Positions 1-8,395 of a DNA stretch of 64,000 nucleotides are shown piece by piece. The notes beneath the pieces are model-generated. The model was not told where the DNA came from. It worked only from the letters and a program-made list of their open reading frames with translations, and ran no database searches. Origin of the DNA: Candidatus Binatia bacterium. Its GTDB lineage: Bacteria; Desulfobacterota; Binatia; UBA12015. Numbering within the stretch: position 1 is the stretch's first letter; each line of letters starts with the position of its first letter. The stretch spans positions 310,001 through 374,000 of the forward strand of contig DATCMB010000022.1 in assembly GCA_036563615.1 (NCBI GenBank). The letters are read 5' to 3'. A program made the translations under genes and the position numbers.

Positions 1-58
1 CGCGCTCGCGCGCAGGCGCTTGCTTGCCAGCCCGCAGGTGCGGCGGTACCTGGGAGCC

Positions 59-1621
59 GTGGCCGCCGGGATCGTCTATCTGGTCGGTGCCGGGCCAGGA
101 GACCCGGGCTGCTTGACGCTGCGCGGCCGCGACTGCCTCGCCCGCGCCGACGTCGTGATCTACGACTACCTGGCGAACGCCGAGCTGCTGCGCCACGCGC
201 CGCCGGACGCCGAGCGCATCTTCGCGGGCAAGCACGGCGCGGGTCCGCACCTGCTCGAGCAGGAGGAGATCAACCGGCTGCTGATCGAGCACGCGCGCGC
301 GGGCAAGACGGTCGTGCGCCTGAAGGGCGGCGACCCGCTGGTCTTCGGACGAGGAGGCGAGGAAGCCGAGGCGCTCGCGGCGGCGGGCCTGCGCTTCGAG
401 ATCGTGCCCGGCGTGACCTCGGCGCTCGCGGTGCCGGCGTACGCCGGCATCCCGGTCACGCACCGCGACTGGGTGTCGGGCGTCACCGTGCTGACCGGCC
501 ACGAGGCGCCGGGCAAGCGCACGCCGCGCGTGCGCTGGGACCTCGTCGCGACCGCCGGCAACACGATCGTGCTGCTGATGGGCGTGACGCAGCTCCGCGC
601 CAATCTGCGAGCGCTGCTCGACGCCGGCTTGCCCCCGGACACCCCGGCCGCGGCGATCCGCTGGGGAACCACCGCGCGCCAGCAGGTGATCGAGTCGACG
701 GCGGCGAAGCTCGCGGACGAGGTCGAGCAGGGCCGGCTGCGTCCGCCGGTGACGGTGGTGATCGGCGAGGTCGTGCGCCTGCGGTCGACGATCGCGTGGT
801 TCGAGCGCCGTCCGCTGTTCGGGCGTCGCGTGCTGGTGACGAGGACGCGCGAGCAGGCGAGCGCGCTCTCCGCCCTGCTCGCGGACGCCGGCGCCGAGGT
901 CGTCGAGTGCCCCGCGATCGCGCTCGTGCCGCCGGATTCCTGGGAGCCGCTCGACCGCGCCCTCGAGCGGCTCGCGACCTACGACTGGATCGTCTTCACC
1001 AGCGCGAACGGCGTCGAGCGCTTCTTCGCCCGGCTCGACGCGTGCGGTCGCGACGTGCGGGCGCTGCACCGCGCGAAGATCGCGGCGATCGGTCCCGAGA
1101 CCGCGCGCTCGCTCGCCGTGCGTCACCTGCGCGCCGACCTCGTGCCCGACGACTTTCGCGCGGAAGGTCTGATCGAGGCGCTCGCCGAGGGCGACGTCCG
1201 CGGCAAGCGCTTCCTGCTGCCGCGCGCGGGAGGCGCGCGCGCGGTGCTGCCCGAGTCGCTGCGCGCCGCGGGCGCCGAGGTCGACGAGGTCGTCACCTAC
1301 CGCGCGGTGACGCCCGAGGAGAGCGTCGAGCGGCTGCGCCGCGCGCTCGACGAGGCGCCGCTCGACGTGCTGACCTTCACCAGCTCGAGCACCGTGACGA
1401 GCTTCTTGACGCTGCTCGAGCGTGCGGATCCCGAGCGGGGCAGGGCGCGCATCGCGGACGCGCGCGTCGCCTGCATCGGCCCGGTCACCGCGACGACGGC
1501 GCGCGAGCACGGCTTGCGCGTCGACGTCGTGCCCGAGAAGTACACCGTGCCGGCGCTGGTCGAGGCGCTCGTCCAGCATTTCCGGCAGGGCGCCGCGGAC
1601 GCGGCGCGGGAGGTTCGTTGA
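59..1621 (+). CDS. cobA-hemD: uroporphyrinogen-III C-methyltransferase / uroporphyrinogen-III synthase fusion
   Basis: Bifunctional cytoplasmic tetrapyrrole enzyme of about 520 residues. The N-terminal half (~5-245) is the SAM-dependent methyltransferase that makes precorrin-2 for siroheme and cobalamin (motifs [35 protein letters not shown]). The C-terminal half (~255-510) is HemD, which cyclises hydroxymethylbilane to uroporphyrinogen III ([35 protein letters not shown]). GTG at 59 is chosen because the first beta strand starts a few residues later, but the frame is open to the window edge, so an upstream start is possible. The TGA shares one base with the ATG of hemB, so the two are translationally coupled. 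hemC probably lies just upstream, outside the window. Such fusions are known in several bacterial groups. Confidence 0.93.
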   Translation: MAAGIVYLVGAGPGDPGCLTLRGRDCLARADVVIYDYLANAELLRHAPPDAERIFAGKHGAGPHLLEQEEINRLLIEHARAGKTVVRLKGGDPLVFGRGGEEAEALAAAGLRFEIVPGVTSALAVPAYAGIPVTHRDWVSGVTVLTGHEAPGKRTPRVRWDLVATAGNTIVLLMGVTQLRANLRALLDAGLPPDTPAAAIRWGTTARQQVIESTAAKLADEVEQGRLRPPVTVVIGEVVRLRSTIAWFERRPLFGRRVLVTRTREQASALSALLADAGAEVVECPAIALVPPDSWEPLDRALERLATYDWIVFTSANGVERFFARLDACGRDVRALHRAKIAAIGPETARSLAVRHLRADLVPDDFRAEGLIEALAEGDVRGKRFLLPRAGGARAVLPESLRAAGAEVDEVVTYRAVTPEESVERLRRALDEAPLDVLTFTSSSTVTSFLTLLERADPERGRARIADARVACIGPVTATTAREHGLRVDVVPEKYTVPALVEALVQHFRQGAADAAREVR

Positions 1622-2595
1622 TGCCCGGTCGATTCCCCACCGTCCGGCCGCGTCGGCTGCGCACCACCGAGCGGCTGCGCCGTCTGGTGCGCGAGACCCG
1701 GCTCGCTCCGGAGCAGCTCGTGCTGCCGCTGTTCGTCATCCCGGGACGCGGCAAGGCGATCGACGTGCCGTCGATGCCGGGTGTCAAGCAATGGACGGTC
1801 GATCGCGTCAGCGAGGAGGCGAGCCGCGCGTTCGACGCCGGCGTGCGCAGCGTCATCCTGTTCGGCGTGCCGGAGCACAAGGACGCGCAGGGCAGTGATG
1901 CCTGGCGCGAGGACGGCATCGTGCAGCAGGCGCTCCGCGTGCTGCGCCGCGACCTGCCGGAGCTCACGCTGATCACCGACGTCTGCATGTGCGAGTACAC
2001 CGACCACGGGCACTGCGGCGTGCTCGACGGCGAGACCGTCGCCAACGACCCGACGCTCGAGCTGCTCGCGCGCGAGGCGGTGTCGCACGCGCGCGCCGGC
2101 GCGGACATCGTCGCGCCGTCCGACATGATGGACGGGCGCGTGGGCGCGATCCGCGCCGCGCTCGACGCCGCGGGCTTCAGCTCGGTGCCGATCCTGTCGT
2201 ACGCCGTCAAGTATGCGTCGGGGCTGTACGGTCCGTTCCGCGACGCGGCGCAGTCGACGCCCGCGTTCGGCGACCGGCGCAGCTACCAGATGGACCCCGC
2301 GAACGGGCGCGAGGCGCTGCGCGAGCTCGAGCTCGACCTCGAGGAGGGCGCGGACATGGTCATGGTCAAGCCCGCGCTGCCGAACCTCGACGTGATCGCG
2401 GCGGTCCGCGCCGCGTGCCACGTGCCGGTCGCGGCGTATCAGGTGAGCGGCGAGTACGCGATGATCAAGGCCGCGGCCGCAAACGGCTGGATCGACGAGG
2501 CGCGCGTCGTCGACGAGACGCTGACCGCGATCCGGCGCGCCGGCGCGGATCTCATCTTGACCTACTTCGCCGCCGAGGCGGCGCGCCGCTGCTGA
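1621..2595 (+). CDS. hemB: delta-aminolevulinic acid dehydratase (porphobilinogen synthase)
   Basis: Condenses two 5-aminolevulinate molecules to porphobilinogen, two steps before the product of the upstream fusion. It has 324 residues, a normal family length. The zinc-site cysteines Cys122, Cys124 and Cys132 ([14 protein letters not shown]) mark the Zn-dependent type rather than the Mg-only Asp-rich type. The two active-site lysines are Lys197 (YAVKYASG) and Lys250 (MVMVKPALP), the latter being the expected Schiff-base residue. The ATG overlaps the upstream TGA by one base, which fixes the start. Its place behind cobA-hemD makes a compact heme/siroheme operon. Confidence 0.96.
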   Translation: MPGRFPTVRPRRLRTTERLRRLVRETRLAPEQLVLPLFVIPGRGKAIDVPSMPGVKQWTVDRVSEEASRAFDAGVRSVILFGVPEHKDAQGSDAWREDGIVQQALRVLRRDLPELTLITDVCMCEYTDHGHCGVLDGETVANDPTLELLAREAVSHARAGADIVAPSDMMDGRVGAIRAALDAAGFSSVPILSYAVKYASGLYGPFRDAAQSTPAFGDRRSYQMDPANGREALRELELDLEEGADMVMVKPALPNLDVIAAVRAACHVPVAAYQVSGEYAMIKAAAANGWIDEARVVDETLTAIRRAGADLILTYFAAEAARRC

Positions 2596-2612
2596 GCGGC
2601 GAAGGAGGGATC

Positions 2613-3062
2613 GTGGCGAGTCCGATCGCGAGCGTGAGCCACGTCGGCGTGTGCGTCTCCGACCTCGAGCGCTCGCTGCGCTTCTACTGCGACGTGCTCG
2701 GCTTCGAGCGCTCGTCGACGATGCCGGACGTGCACGTCGCTGGCGAGCCGACCGACACGCTGCTGCGTCTCTCCGGCGTCGACCTGCACGCGGTCTACGT
2801 CGAGCGCGACGGCTTGCGGCTCGAGCTGCTGCACTACGCGTCGCCGCGCTCGCCGCAGGCGCCGCCGAAGCGCGCGATGAACGACCTCGGCTTCACGCAC
2901 CTGTCGGTGCGGGTCGCGGACGTCACGGCGGCGCTCGCGACGCTCGAGCAGATGGGCGTCGAGATCGACCGCGAGAGCGTCATCCAGTTCGGCGGTCTGA
3001 CGGTCGCGGCGTTCGTGCGCGATCCGGACGGTCTGCCGATCGAGCTGGTGCTCGCGCACTGA
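2613..3062 (+). CDS. VOC-superfamily (glyoxalase-like) protein
   Basis: A 149-residue protein with two beta-alpha-beta-beta-beta repeats, as in vicinal-oxygen-chelate proteins. The first opens with VSHVGVCVSDLERSLRFYCD, the second with FTHLSVRVADVTAAL. Candidate metal ligands are His10 and a Glu near the end of repeat one, His in FTHLSV, and the terminal Glu in PIELV. The family includes lactoylglutathione lyase, dioxygenases and epimerases, and the substrate cannot be told from sequence. GTG at 2613 is preceded by AAGGAGGG at 2602-2609, a strong ribosome-binding site. It lies 17 bases after hemB and is probably cotranscribed with it. Confidence 0.85.
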   Translation: MASPIASVSHVGVCVSDLERSLRFYCDVLGFERSSTMPDVHVAGEPTDTLLRLSGVDLHAVYVERDGLRLELLHYASPRSPQAPPKRAMNDLGFTHLSVRVADVTAALATLEQMGVEIDRESVIQFGGLTVAAFVRDPDGLPIELVLAH

Positions 3063-3088
3063 CGCCTGCGTCGCCGAGGGCATCGCGC

Positions 3089-3637
3089 TCACGGCGTGAA
3101 GCCGAAGCGCTTGATCCAGCTCGGGTCGGCGCCCTTCACCTCGAGGCGCGCGGGCAGACCGCGCGGCCGCTCGCGACGCTCGCCGATGCGCAGCGCCTCC
3201 GGCTCGCGCTCGTCGTCGATCAGCAGGTCGATCGTGAGCTGGTTGAAGTCGCCGCCGAGCGTGACGTCGAGGCCTTCCTCCTTGCCGTTGGTCCGGGTCT
3301 CGAACTCGAGCTTCGAGGGCCTGGGCTGGCGGATCAGCAGGTCCTCCGAGGTCGGCGTCACGTCGCGGAAGCTGCCGGTCTTGCTCGTGCGGAGCTCGCC
3401 GCGCACGCGGTGCCGGCCGCCGTCGGGCAGCAGGCGCAGGTGCAGCCGTCCGCCCTCGCTCCACAGGAAGCACGCGACACCGGTGTCGATCGCGAACGCC
3501 GGACGGCCGTAGATCAGGCGGAACGGCAGCACGTCGGCCGGCGGCTCCGCGCGCACGACGGCCCCCGTGCAGAGCAGCGCCGCGCTCAGGCCCAGCGCTG
3601 CGAGCAGCGCCCGGACGTGGTGCGACCGGCGGCTCAG
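3089..3637 (-). CDS. putative exported protein of unknown function
   Basis: Unrecognised protein of about 182 residues. It has an N-terminal basic stretch, a hydrophobic segment (ALLAALGLSAALLCTGA) and a likely signal-peptidase site near VVRAEPP; the rest is polar with many charged pairs. The frame stays open far into the upstream gene, so the start is not fixed by a stop. Near the signal peptide the only candidate is CTG at 3637-3635, which overlaps the TGA of the upstream gene (CTGA). It is last in the minus-strand trio led by the UGSC selenoprotein and may be the envelope component of that system, which is inference from position only. Confidence 0.55.
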   Translation of the reverse strand: MSRRSHHVRALLAALGLSAALLCTGAVVRAEPPADVLPFRLIYGRPAFAIDTGVACFLWSEGGRLHLRLLPDGGRHRVRGELRTSKTGSFRDVTPTSEDLLIRQPRPSKLEFETRTNGKEEGLDVTLGGDFNQLTIDLLIDDEREPEALRIGERRERPRGLPARLEVKGADPSWIKRFGFTP

Positions 3638-4743
3638 GACGCCGGTGGACGGCTCGGAAGCTCGCAGAACTCCCCCGTGTCGGCGCTCGCCGCGTCGAGC
3701 GAGAACGCCCGGCTGACGGTCCAGGTGAGACCGAAGGTGCAGAAGTAGAGCGCGTGGTGGCCGGACTCGCCGCCCGCGATCGCGATCAGGAACTGCTCGG
3801 GACGCGCCGCGAGCGGCACCGTGCCGTTCTCGACGTAGCCGCGCTGCTCGAGCTTCGGCCAGTACGCGCGCGGCCAGCGCTCGATCGGCGTGCGCGTCTT
3901 CTCGAGCAGCATGCGCTGCACGTCCTCGACCGAGAAGCCGTCGCGCGCGATCTTGGCGGCGAAGTCCGGGCAGAGGAGCAGCAGCATGTCGCCCTTTTCC
4001 TGCGGCACCAGCACCTTGTTGTTGCCGATCCAGTCGATGCCGTGCGCGAGCACCTCGATCAGCTCCTCGCCGCTCTCCGCAAAGACGTCCGCGATGTCCT
4101 GCGTGCCGGTCGCGCAGGTGACGGTCATCACGTTTTCCTCGGCGCGGAAGCCGCGACGCACGTGGAAGGGCTCCCAGGGGCTCTTCTCCTCCCACTCGCC
4201 GAAGCACAGCGAGATCCGTCCCGGCTGGCCGAAGCACGACTTGCTGACCGCGCCCGGGATCGAGCCGCCGACGTTGCGCATCACGAGCCGCAGCGCGCGG
4301 CCGATCGTCGCGTTGGCGCGGCCGTTGTGGCCGAGGCACGAGTAGCCGCACTCGATGCCGAGCGCGTGGCGCGCGGGGCCGTTGATCATCAGGGCCGGCG
4401 TCGCGCAGCACGTCGTGGTGTTGATCGCGTAGAGGTTGAACTCCGGCCGGGCGACCGCCTCGACGGCCGCGATCACGGCCGGGAAGACGTCCGGCGCGCA
4501 GCCGGCGAGGACGGCGTTGATCGCGATCTTCTCGACGGTGGCTTCACCGCGCCGCGGCTCGATCACGCCGACGACGTGCGTCGGCTCGAGCGGCGTGGCG
4601 TCGAGCATCGCCTGGACGCGCGCCTCGGTGGGCGGGACGACGGGCAGTCCGTCGCCCCAGCCTTGACGCTCGACGAACTCGTAGACCGCCACCGGGTCGT
4701 CGGGCACCGAGAACAGCTCGGAGACCAGCGTGCCGCGCGCCAT
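3634..4743 (-). CDS. conserved cysteine-rich protein encoded next to a UGSC selenoprotein, function unknown
   Basis: A 369-residue soluble protein with no signal peptide or membrane segment. It opens with a GWGDGLPVVPPTEARV motif and has a conserved-looking centre with several cysteines (NTTTCCATPALMI, GIECGYSCLGHNGRAN, SKSCFGQPGRISLCFGE, VTCATGTQD). From memory, proteins with this GDGLP start recur in high-GC environmental bacteria, often beside UGSC-family genes, but I cannot confirm that here and no reaction is known to me. The many cysteines beside a selenocysteine protein suggest a thiol- or metal-related role (inference). The ATG at 4743 lies 20 bases after the stop of the selenoprotein gene. 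Confidence 0.8.
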   Translation of the reverse strand: MARGTLVSELFSVPDDPVAVYEFVERQGWGDGLPVVPPTEARVQAMLDATPLEPTHVVGVIEPRRGEATVEKIAINAVLAGCAPDVFPAVIAAVEAVARPEFNLYAINTTTCCATPALMINGPARHALGIECGYSCLGHNGRANATIGRALRLVMRNVGGSIPGAVSKSCFGQPGRISLCFGEWEEKSPWEPFHVRRGFRAEENVMTVTCATGTQDIADVFAESGEELIEVLAHGIDWIGNNKVLVPQEKGDMLLLLCPDFAAKIARDGFSVEDVQRMLLEKTRTPIERWPRAYWPKLEQRGYVENGTVPLAARPEQFLIAIAGGESGHHALYFCTFGLTWTVSRAFSLDAASADTGEFCELPSRPPAS

Positions 4744-4763
4744 CCGCGCGACCTTAGCACTCT

Positions 4764-5303
4764 TCAGCGGGCGACGAGGAGGGAGACGACGTCGTCGAAG
4801 CGCGCGAGCACGATCGCCTCGATCTCGTCGACGCTCTTGGTCTCCATCGGGTGCGGCAGGACGAGCGTGCGCAGCTCGGCGTAGCCGCGCGACCGGGCGG
4901 CCATGGCGGCGAGGTTGGCGAACACCTCCGTCACCACGAGGACGGCGGGGACGCCCTCGTTCTCACAGACTACGGTGTCGTGGACACTCCACGACGTGCA
5001 CGACCCTCAAGTGCCGAGGCCGACGACGGCCGCATCCACCTCCCGCGCGAACTCGGCGACGCGCGCGCTCTCCCGCTCGGGCGTGCCGATGCGGGACTCG
5101 GGGTCGAACATGACCACGTCGGCGACGCCGAGGCGCTCGCGGGCGAGCTCGGCGAGCTTGTCCGCGAAGACCTCGAAGGAGCGCCAGGTGTGGTCGCGCC
5201 GGATGCCGAGGCGCTTGCCGGCGAGCGTCGCGAGCGGCGCGTTGAGCGTCCGGACGTCGCTCGGCCCCAGCGCGACGGGCGACAGGATCTGAAGCTGGCT
5301 CAT
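4764..5303 (-). CDS. UGSC-family selenoprotein (selenocysteine at in-frame TGA 5009-5007)
   Basis: The reading frame from ATG 5303 runs 98 codons to a TGA at 5009-5007, then continues open for 80 more codons to TGA 4766-4764, giving 179 residues. Read as selenocysteine, the TGA creates the motif U-G-S-C (residues 99-102), the signature of the UGSC selenoprotein family, whose homologues have Cys at the same place. The regions on both sides look like one alpha/beta fold (VDAAVVGLGT before, VPAVLVVTEVFANLAAMAA after). A SECIS-like hairpin starts 11 bases after the TGA. The family is annotated as thiol-disulfide oxidoreductase-like; substrate unknown. An automatic caller would truncate this gene at 5007. 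No selA, selB, selC or selD is in the window, so the host must supply them elsewhere. Confidence 0.85.
4977..5009 (-). promoter_or_regulatory. bacterial SECIS-like element for selenocysteine insertion
   Basis: Downstream of the TGA (5009-5007) come 11 bases, then a perfect 7-bp stem GTCGTGG (4995-4989) with CCACGAC (4983-4977) closing a five-base loop AGTGT. The loop has G at its second position and begins 18 bases after the TGA. Both fit the known bacterial SECIS pattern (G among the first loop bases, loop about 16-37 bases from UGA). Confidence 0.8.
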
Positions 5304-5668
5304 GCGCGCTGCTTAGCCGAGGTCGCGGGGCGGTGGGAAGAGGAGGGTTGGCGTCGGCCGGCCACGGGGGGCGATCGTCGGTCCGGCTGCCCAGGTGAAC
5401 GGCTCCGGACGGCCTGCCGATAACCACCGCCGGGTGGTGCCGAGCGGTCGTTTTCGCTGCCCGACCGGGAGGTCTGGTAAGGTTGACAACCCGGACGGGC
5501 CCCACTAGGGTTCCGCCCGCTGCCCAGGGGGTCGCGCCCGGAGGGGAAAACGGGGGCGGGCTTCAGAAGCGGCGGCATCGCCAGCGAGAGCAACCACATA
5601 ACGGGCTCGGGCCAGTCTCGATCACGCCGTGACGGACGGTCCGGGTCAAACCAGCCCGGAGGACGCGC
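5304..5668. other. divergent intergenic region between selenoprotein operon and transglycosylase gene
   Basis: A 365-base non-coding stretch. It holds a clear plus-strand promoter (5483-5511) followed by a leader of about 150 bases before ATG 5669. The leader is G/C-rich with short inverted segments around 5520-5570, but it matches no riboswitch consensus I know. I found no convincing promoter for the minus-strand selenoprotein gene. Confidence 0.5.
5483..5511 (+). promoter_or_regulatory. sigma70-type promoter of the lytic transglycosylase gene
   Basis: TTGACA at 5483-5488, 17-base spacer, TAGGGT at 5506-5511. The -35 is a perfect consensus, and the -10 resembles TAGGTA used by the ABC operon promoter at 13031. 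Transcription would begin near 5518. Confidence 0.65.
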
Positions 5669-6652
5669 ATGCGAACCCAAAGAGCTGTGTTGGTGATGCT
5701 ACTTTCGCTCTGTGCGGGATGTGGTGTCGAGGTCGTACGGAAGGCCCAGCCTCTGGCGGGTCTGGAGAGCAGCCCGGGAGGGAGCTGGGTCAGCACCAGG
5801 GGCAGCGAACGCGGGGAACTGACGCATTCCATCGCCCGGGGGCGGGGGGCCTTGCCGCCGCTCGCGACCGCGGAGTTCGAGCAGATGACCCTGCACCCGC
5901 GGGTCATCTCGCACGCCAAGCAGCTCAGCCGCTCGCAGCGGATCACCGTCCGTGATGCGCTCGCGCGCAGCGGACGCTACATGGAGATCATCGAGCGCGA
6001 GCTCGCGCGCGAGGGCGTCCCGACCTCGCTGGCGTTCCTGCCGGCGGTCGAGAGCCACTTCTCCTGCGAGGCCGAGGGCCGCGGCACGGTCGGCCTGTGG
6101 CAGTTCACCCGCAGCACGGCGCAGCGCTACGGCCTGACGGTCAACGCGCACGTCGACGAGCGCCGCGACCCCGAGCGGGCGTCGCGCGCCGCCGCCCGGA
6201 TGCTGCGCGACCTCTACGAGCAGTTCGGGCGCTGGGGGCTCGCGATCGCGGCCTACAACGCCGGCCCCGGACGCGTGCAGCAGGCGCTCGAGCGCCATCC
6301 CGGCGCCGACGTCTGGCAGCTCCTCGACCGCGGCTCGCTGCCCGAGCACACCCGCAAGTACGTGCCGAAGGTGCTCGCCGTGGCGGCGATCGCGAGCGAG
6401 CCGGAGCGCTTCGGGATCAGCGACGTCACGCCGCTCGAGCCGCTGAGCTACGAGACCTTCGAGGTCGCGGAGCCGCTCGACGTCGAGACCATCGCCTCGC
6501 TGTCGGGCGTGTCGGCGAAGGACATCCGCGAGCTCAACCCGGCGCTGCGCCGCGGCTCGATCCCGAAGACGCCGGGCGGCTTCACGCTGCGTCTGCCGCC
6601 GGGCACCAAGGAGCGCTTCGCCGAGAAGTACCGCGCGCGCGCCGGCGCCTGA
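5669..6652 (+). CDS. MltD-like lytic transglycosylase, lipoprotein
   Basis: A 327-residue periplasmic murein hydrolase that cleaves peptidoglycan glycan strands with 1,6-anhydro product formation. The N-terminus is a short lipoprotein signal (LLSLCAGC, likely lipidated Cys18). The SLT domain covers ~110-255, with catalytic Glu128 in LPAVESHF, then GLWQFTRSTAQRYG and AIAAYNAGPGRV. Residues ~265-318 look like one LysM-type glycan-binding motif (ETIASLSGVSAKDIRELNP). This is shorter than E. coli MltD, which carries more LysM repeats. ATG 5669 has GGAGG six bases upstream. It is transcribed alone, with hairpins downstream. Confidence 0.9.
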   Translation: MRTQRAVLVMLLSLCAGCGVEVVRKAQPLAGLESSPGGSWVSTRGSERGELTHSIARGRGALPPLATAEFEQMTLHPRVISHAKQLSRSQRITVRDALARSGRYMEIIERELAREGVPTSLAFLPAVESHFSCEAEGRGTVGLWQFTRSTAQRYGLTVNAHVDERRDPERASRAAARMLRDLYEQFGRWGLAIAAYNAGPGRVQQALERHPGADVWQLLDRGSLPEHTRKYVPKVLAVAAIASEPERFGISDVTPLEPLSYETFEVAEPLDVETIASLSGVSAKDIRELNPALRRGSIPKTPGGFTLRLPPGTKERFAEKYRARAGA

Positions 6653-6727
6653 TCCTGCGGTGCGCGCATGCTGCAGCATGTGCGCAGCTCGGGCGTGCGC
6701 GGCGCCTGTGAGCGCGCGTCGGGCGTG

Positions 6728-6761
6728 AGCTCGACGCCTTCGGCGCGCGGTGCGTCGAGCT
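6728..6761. terminator. hairpin in convergent intergenic region, probable bidirectional terminator
   Basis: A perfect 10-bp inverted repeat AGCTCGACGC / GCGTCGAGCT with a 14-base loop, about 75 bases after the transglycosylase stop and 66 bases before the toxin stop on the other strand. A second smaller hairpin (GCTACG-TCGG-CGTAGC) follows near 6786. No T-tract is present, so termination strength is uncertain. Confidence 0.45.
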
Positions 6762-6827
6762 ACGGCCGGCGCAGTCGCAGGGCTCGCTACGTCGGCGTAG
6801 CGCCGCGCGTGCGCAGCCCTCGCTGTT

Positions 6828-7097
6828 TCAGTGCAGCGTGTGCACCGGTCCCTCGACGACGCCGAGGACCGTGAGCGCCTGATCGGCGCTGTCGATGTGG
6901 TAGAGGATGTAGTAGCGGTCGATCGTCAGGTAGCGGCAGCCGCCCTGACCCTCGAGCACCGCCGACCCGCTCGGCAGCGGGTCGTCCGCGAGCGACACGA
7001 TGGCCTCGCTGATCTCGCGCAGCGGGCCCCCGCCGATCTGCTCCATCTCGCGGTACGCGCTATACGTCAGGTTGAGCTTCATTCGACAACCGTCCAT
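6828..7097 (-). CDS. RelE/ParE-family toxin-like protein
   Basis: A small protein (89 residues from ATG 7097, or 84 from ATG 7082). The pattern matches the RelE/ParE fold: a helical N-terminal part (YREMEQIGG), a short loop with LADDPLPSGSAVLEG, and beta strands CRYLTIDRYYILYHID followed by LTVLGVVEG. Proteins of this fold are usually ribosome-dependent mRNA interferases or gyrase poisons paired with an antitoxin. No antitoxin gene adjoins it: hisC lies divergently upstream and a hairpin region lies downstream. ATG 7097 is preceded by AAGGG eight bases away. It could be a solitary or decayed toxin. Confidence 0.7.
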   Translation of the reverse strand: MDGCRMKLNLTYSAYREMEQIGGGPLREISEAIVSLADDPLPSGSAVLEGQGGCRYLTIDRYYILYHIDSADQALTVLGVVEGPVHTLH

Positions 7098-7168
7098 CCG
7101 TCTGGCCCTTGGTTCGGTTGCCGCGAGCGTCGACTTTAGACACCATCATGCGCCGATCCGGAGCCCGC

Positions 7169-8242
7169 ATGACGAAGCCCGCAGCAGCCGAAACGCAGCC
7201 GACCGCAGCTTCCTACGTCCGCCCGGAGATCGCGGCGCTCTCGGGCTACGTCCCCGGCGAGCAGCCGAGCGACCCGCGGGTCATCAAGCTCAACACCAAC
7301 GAGAACCCCTATCCGCCGCCGCCGTCGGTGCGCGAGGCGATCGCCGAGGCCTGCGAGCGTCTGCACCTCTACCCGGACCCGACGGCGCGCCCGCTGCGCG
7401 AGAAGGCGGGGGAGCTGTGGGGCGTCGACCCCGACGGCGTGGTCATCGGCAACGGCTCGGACGAGCTGCTGTCGCTGCTCATGCGGACGGTCGTCGCGCC
7501 GGGAGACGCGGTCGCGTACGCGACGCCGACGTACTCGCTCTACAGGACGCTGGTCGCGATCCAGGGCGGCCGCAGCGTCGAGATCCCGTACGGTCCGGAC
7601 TACGCGGTGCCGCAGGAGCTCTTCCGCGTCGACGCGCGCATGATCCTGGTGTGCAACCCGAACGCGCCCTCGGGCACCGTCGTGTCGACCCGCGAGCTCG
7701 AGAAGCTCGCGCGCGCCCGCCGCGACCTGCTGCTGGTGGTCGACGAGGCCTACGTCGACTTCGCCGACGACGGCGTCACCTGGATCGCGAACGGCGAGCC
7801 CAACGTCGTCGTGCTGCGCACGCTCTCGAAGTCGTACTCGCTCGCCGGGCTGCGGCTCGGCATCGCGGTGACGACGCCCGAGCTCGCGCGCCAGCTCAAC
7901 AAGGTCAAGGACTCGTACAACGTGAGCCGGCTCGCGCAGGCGGGGGCGCTCGCGGCGCTGAGCGACCAGGCGACGATGCGCGCGCACGTGGCGCGGGTGC
8001 GGGCGACGCGCGCGCGTCTCACGGCCGAGCTCGAGAAGCTGGGCTTTTCGGTGCTGCCGTCGCAGACCAACTTCGTGCTCGCGCGACGTCCGGGCGAGGC
8101 TGCGCTGCCGATCGCCGAGGCGCTGCGCGAGCGCGGCATCCTGGTGCGCTACTTCGCCGAGCTGCCGGACGCGCTGCGCATCACGGTCGGCACGGACGCG
8201 GAAATCGACCGCCTGCTCGAGGAGCTGGCGCAGCTTCGCTGA
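7169..8242 (+). CDS. hisC: histidinol-phosphate aminotransferase
   Basis: PLP enzyme of histidine synthesis that transaminates imidazole-acetol phosphate with glutamate; 357 residues, class-II aminotransferase fold. Seen motifs are KLNTNENPYPPPPSV at the start, GNGSDELL, VCNPNAPSGT, DEAYVDF and the PLP-lysine region TLSKSYSLAGLRLG, with QTNFVLAR near the end. ATG 7169 is preferred over in-frame GTG 7109 and ATG 7148 because GGAG lies five bases upstream and the known N-terminus is short. No other his genes are nearby. Some HisC-like enzymes also act on aromatic amino acids, which cannot be excluded. Confidence 0.92.
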   Translation: MTKPAAAETQPTAASYVRPEIAALSGYVPGEQPSDPRVIKLNTNENPYPPPPSVREAIAEACERLHLYPDPTARPLREKAGELWGVDPDGVVIGNGSDELLSLLMRTVVAPGDAVAYATPTYSLYRTLVAIQGGRSVEIPYGPDYAVPQELFRVDARMILVCNPNAPSGTVVSTRELEKLARARRDLLLVVDEAYVDFADDGVTWIANGEPNVVVLRTLSKSYSLAGLRLGIAVTTPELARQLNKVKDSYNVSRLAQAGALAALSDQATMRAHVARVRATRARLTAELEKLGFSVLPSQTNFVLARRPGEAALPIAEALRERGILVRYFAELPDALRITVGTDAEIDRLLEELAQLR

Positions 8243-8322
8243 GACCGCGGGCTCTGCGGCGCCGCGGGTTCTGCCGAGCCGGCGTCGGCCGGGCGCGTCG
8301 CCTGGCGTCGGACGGGTAGGGC

Positions 8323-8388
8323 GGCTCGTCGCTCGTGACGAGCCTTCTGGGATCCGCGGCCCCCGAGATCCGTCCGTCGGGACGGACG
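8323..8388. terminator. two hairpins between convergent hisC and ABC operon
   Basis: GGCTCGTC (8323-8330) pairs perfectly with GACGAGCC (8337-8344) and is followed by TTCT on the plus strand, facing hisC. CGTCCGT (8371-8377) pairs with ACGGACG (8382-8388) just seven bases past the DUF4340 stop, facing the minus-strand operon. They look like separate terminators for the two converging transcripts. Confidence 0.5.
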
Positions 8389-8395
8389 CTCGAGC

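Noticed and set aside
796-2600. Long reading frames in other frames and on the opposite strand of real genes
   Set aside because: They are Arg/Ala/Gly-rich translations caused by high GC; the conserved proteins lie in the chosen frames. The same holds throughout the window, for example opposite polA and the gsp genes.
5007-5009. TGA as an ordinary stop of a 98-residue protein
   Set aside because: The downstream 80 codons are coherent, create the UGSC motif and are followed by a SECIS-like hairpin at the right distance.
5512-5668. c-di-AMP or other known riboswitch
   Set aside because: Short G/C inverted segments exist, but I could not match the conserved single-stranded motifs of any known class.
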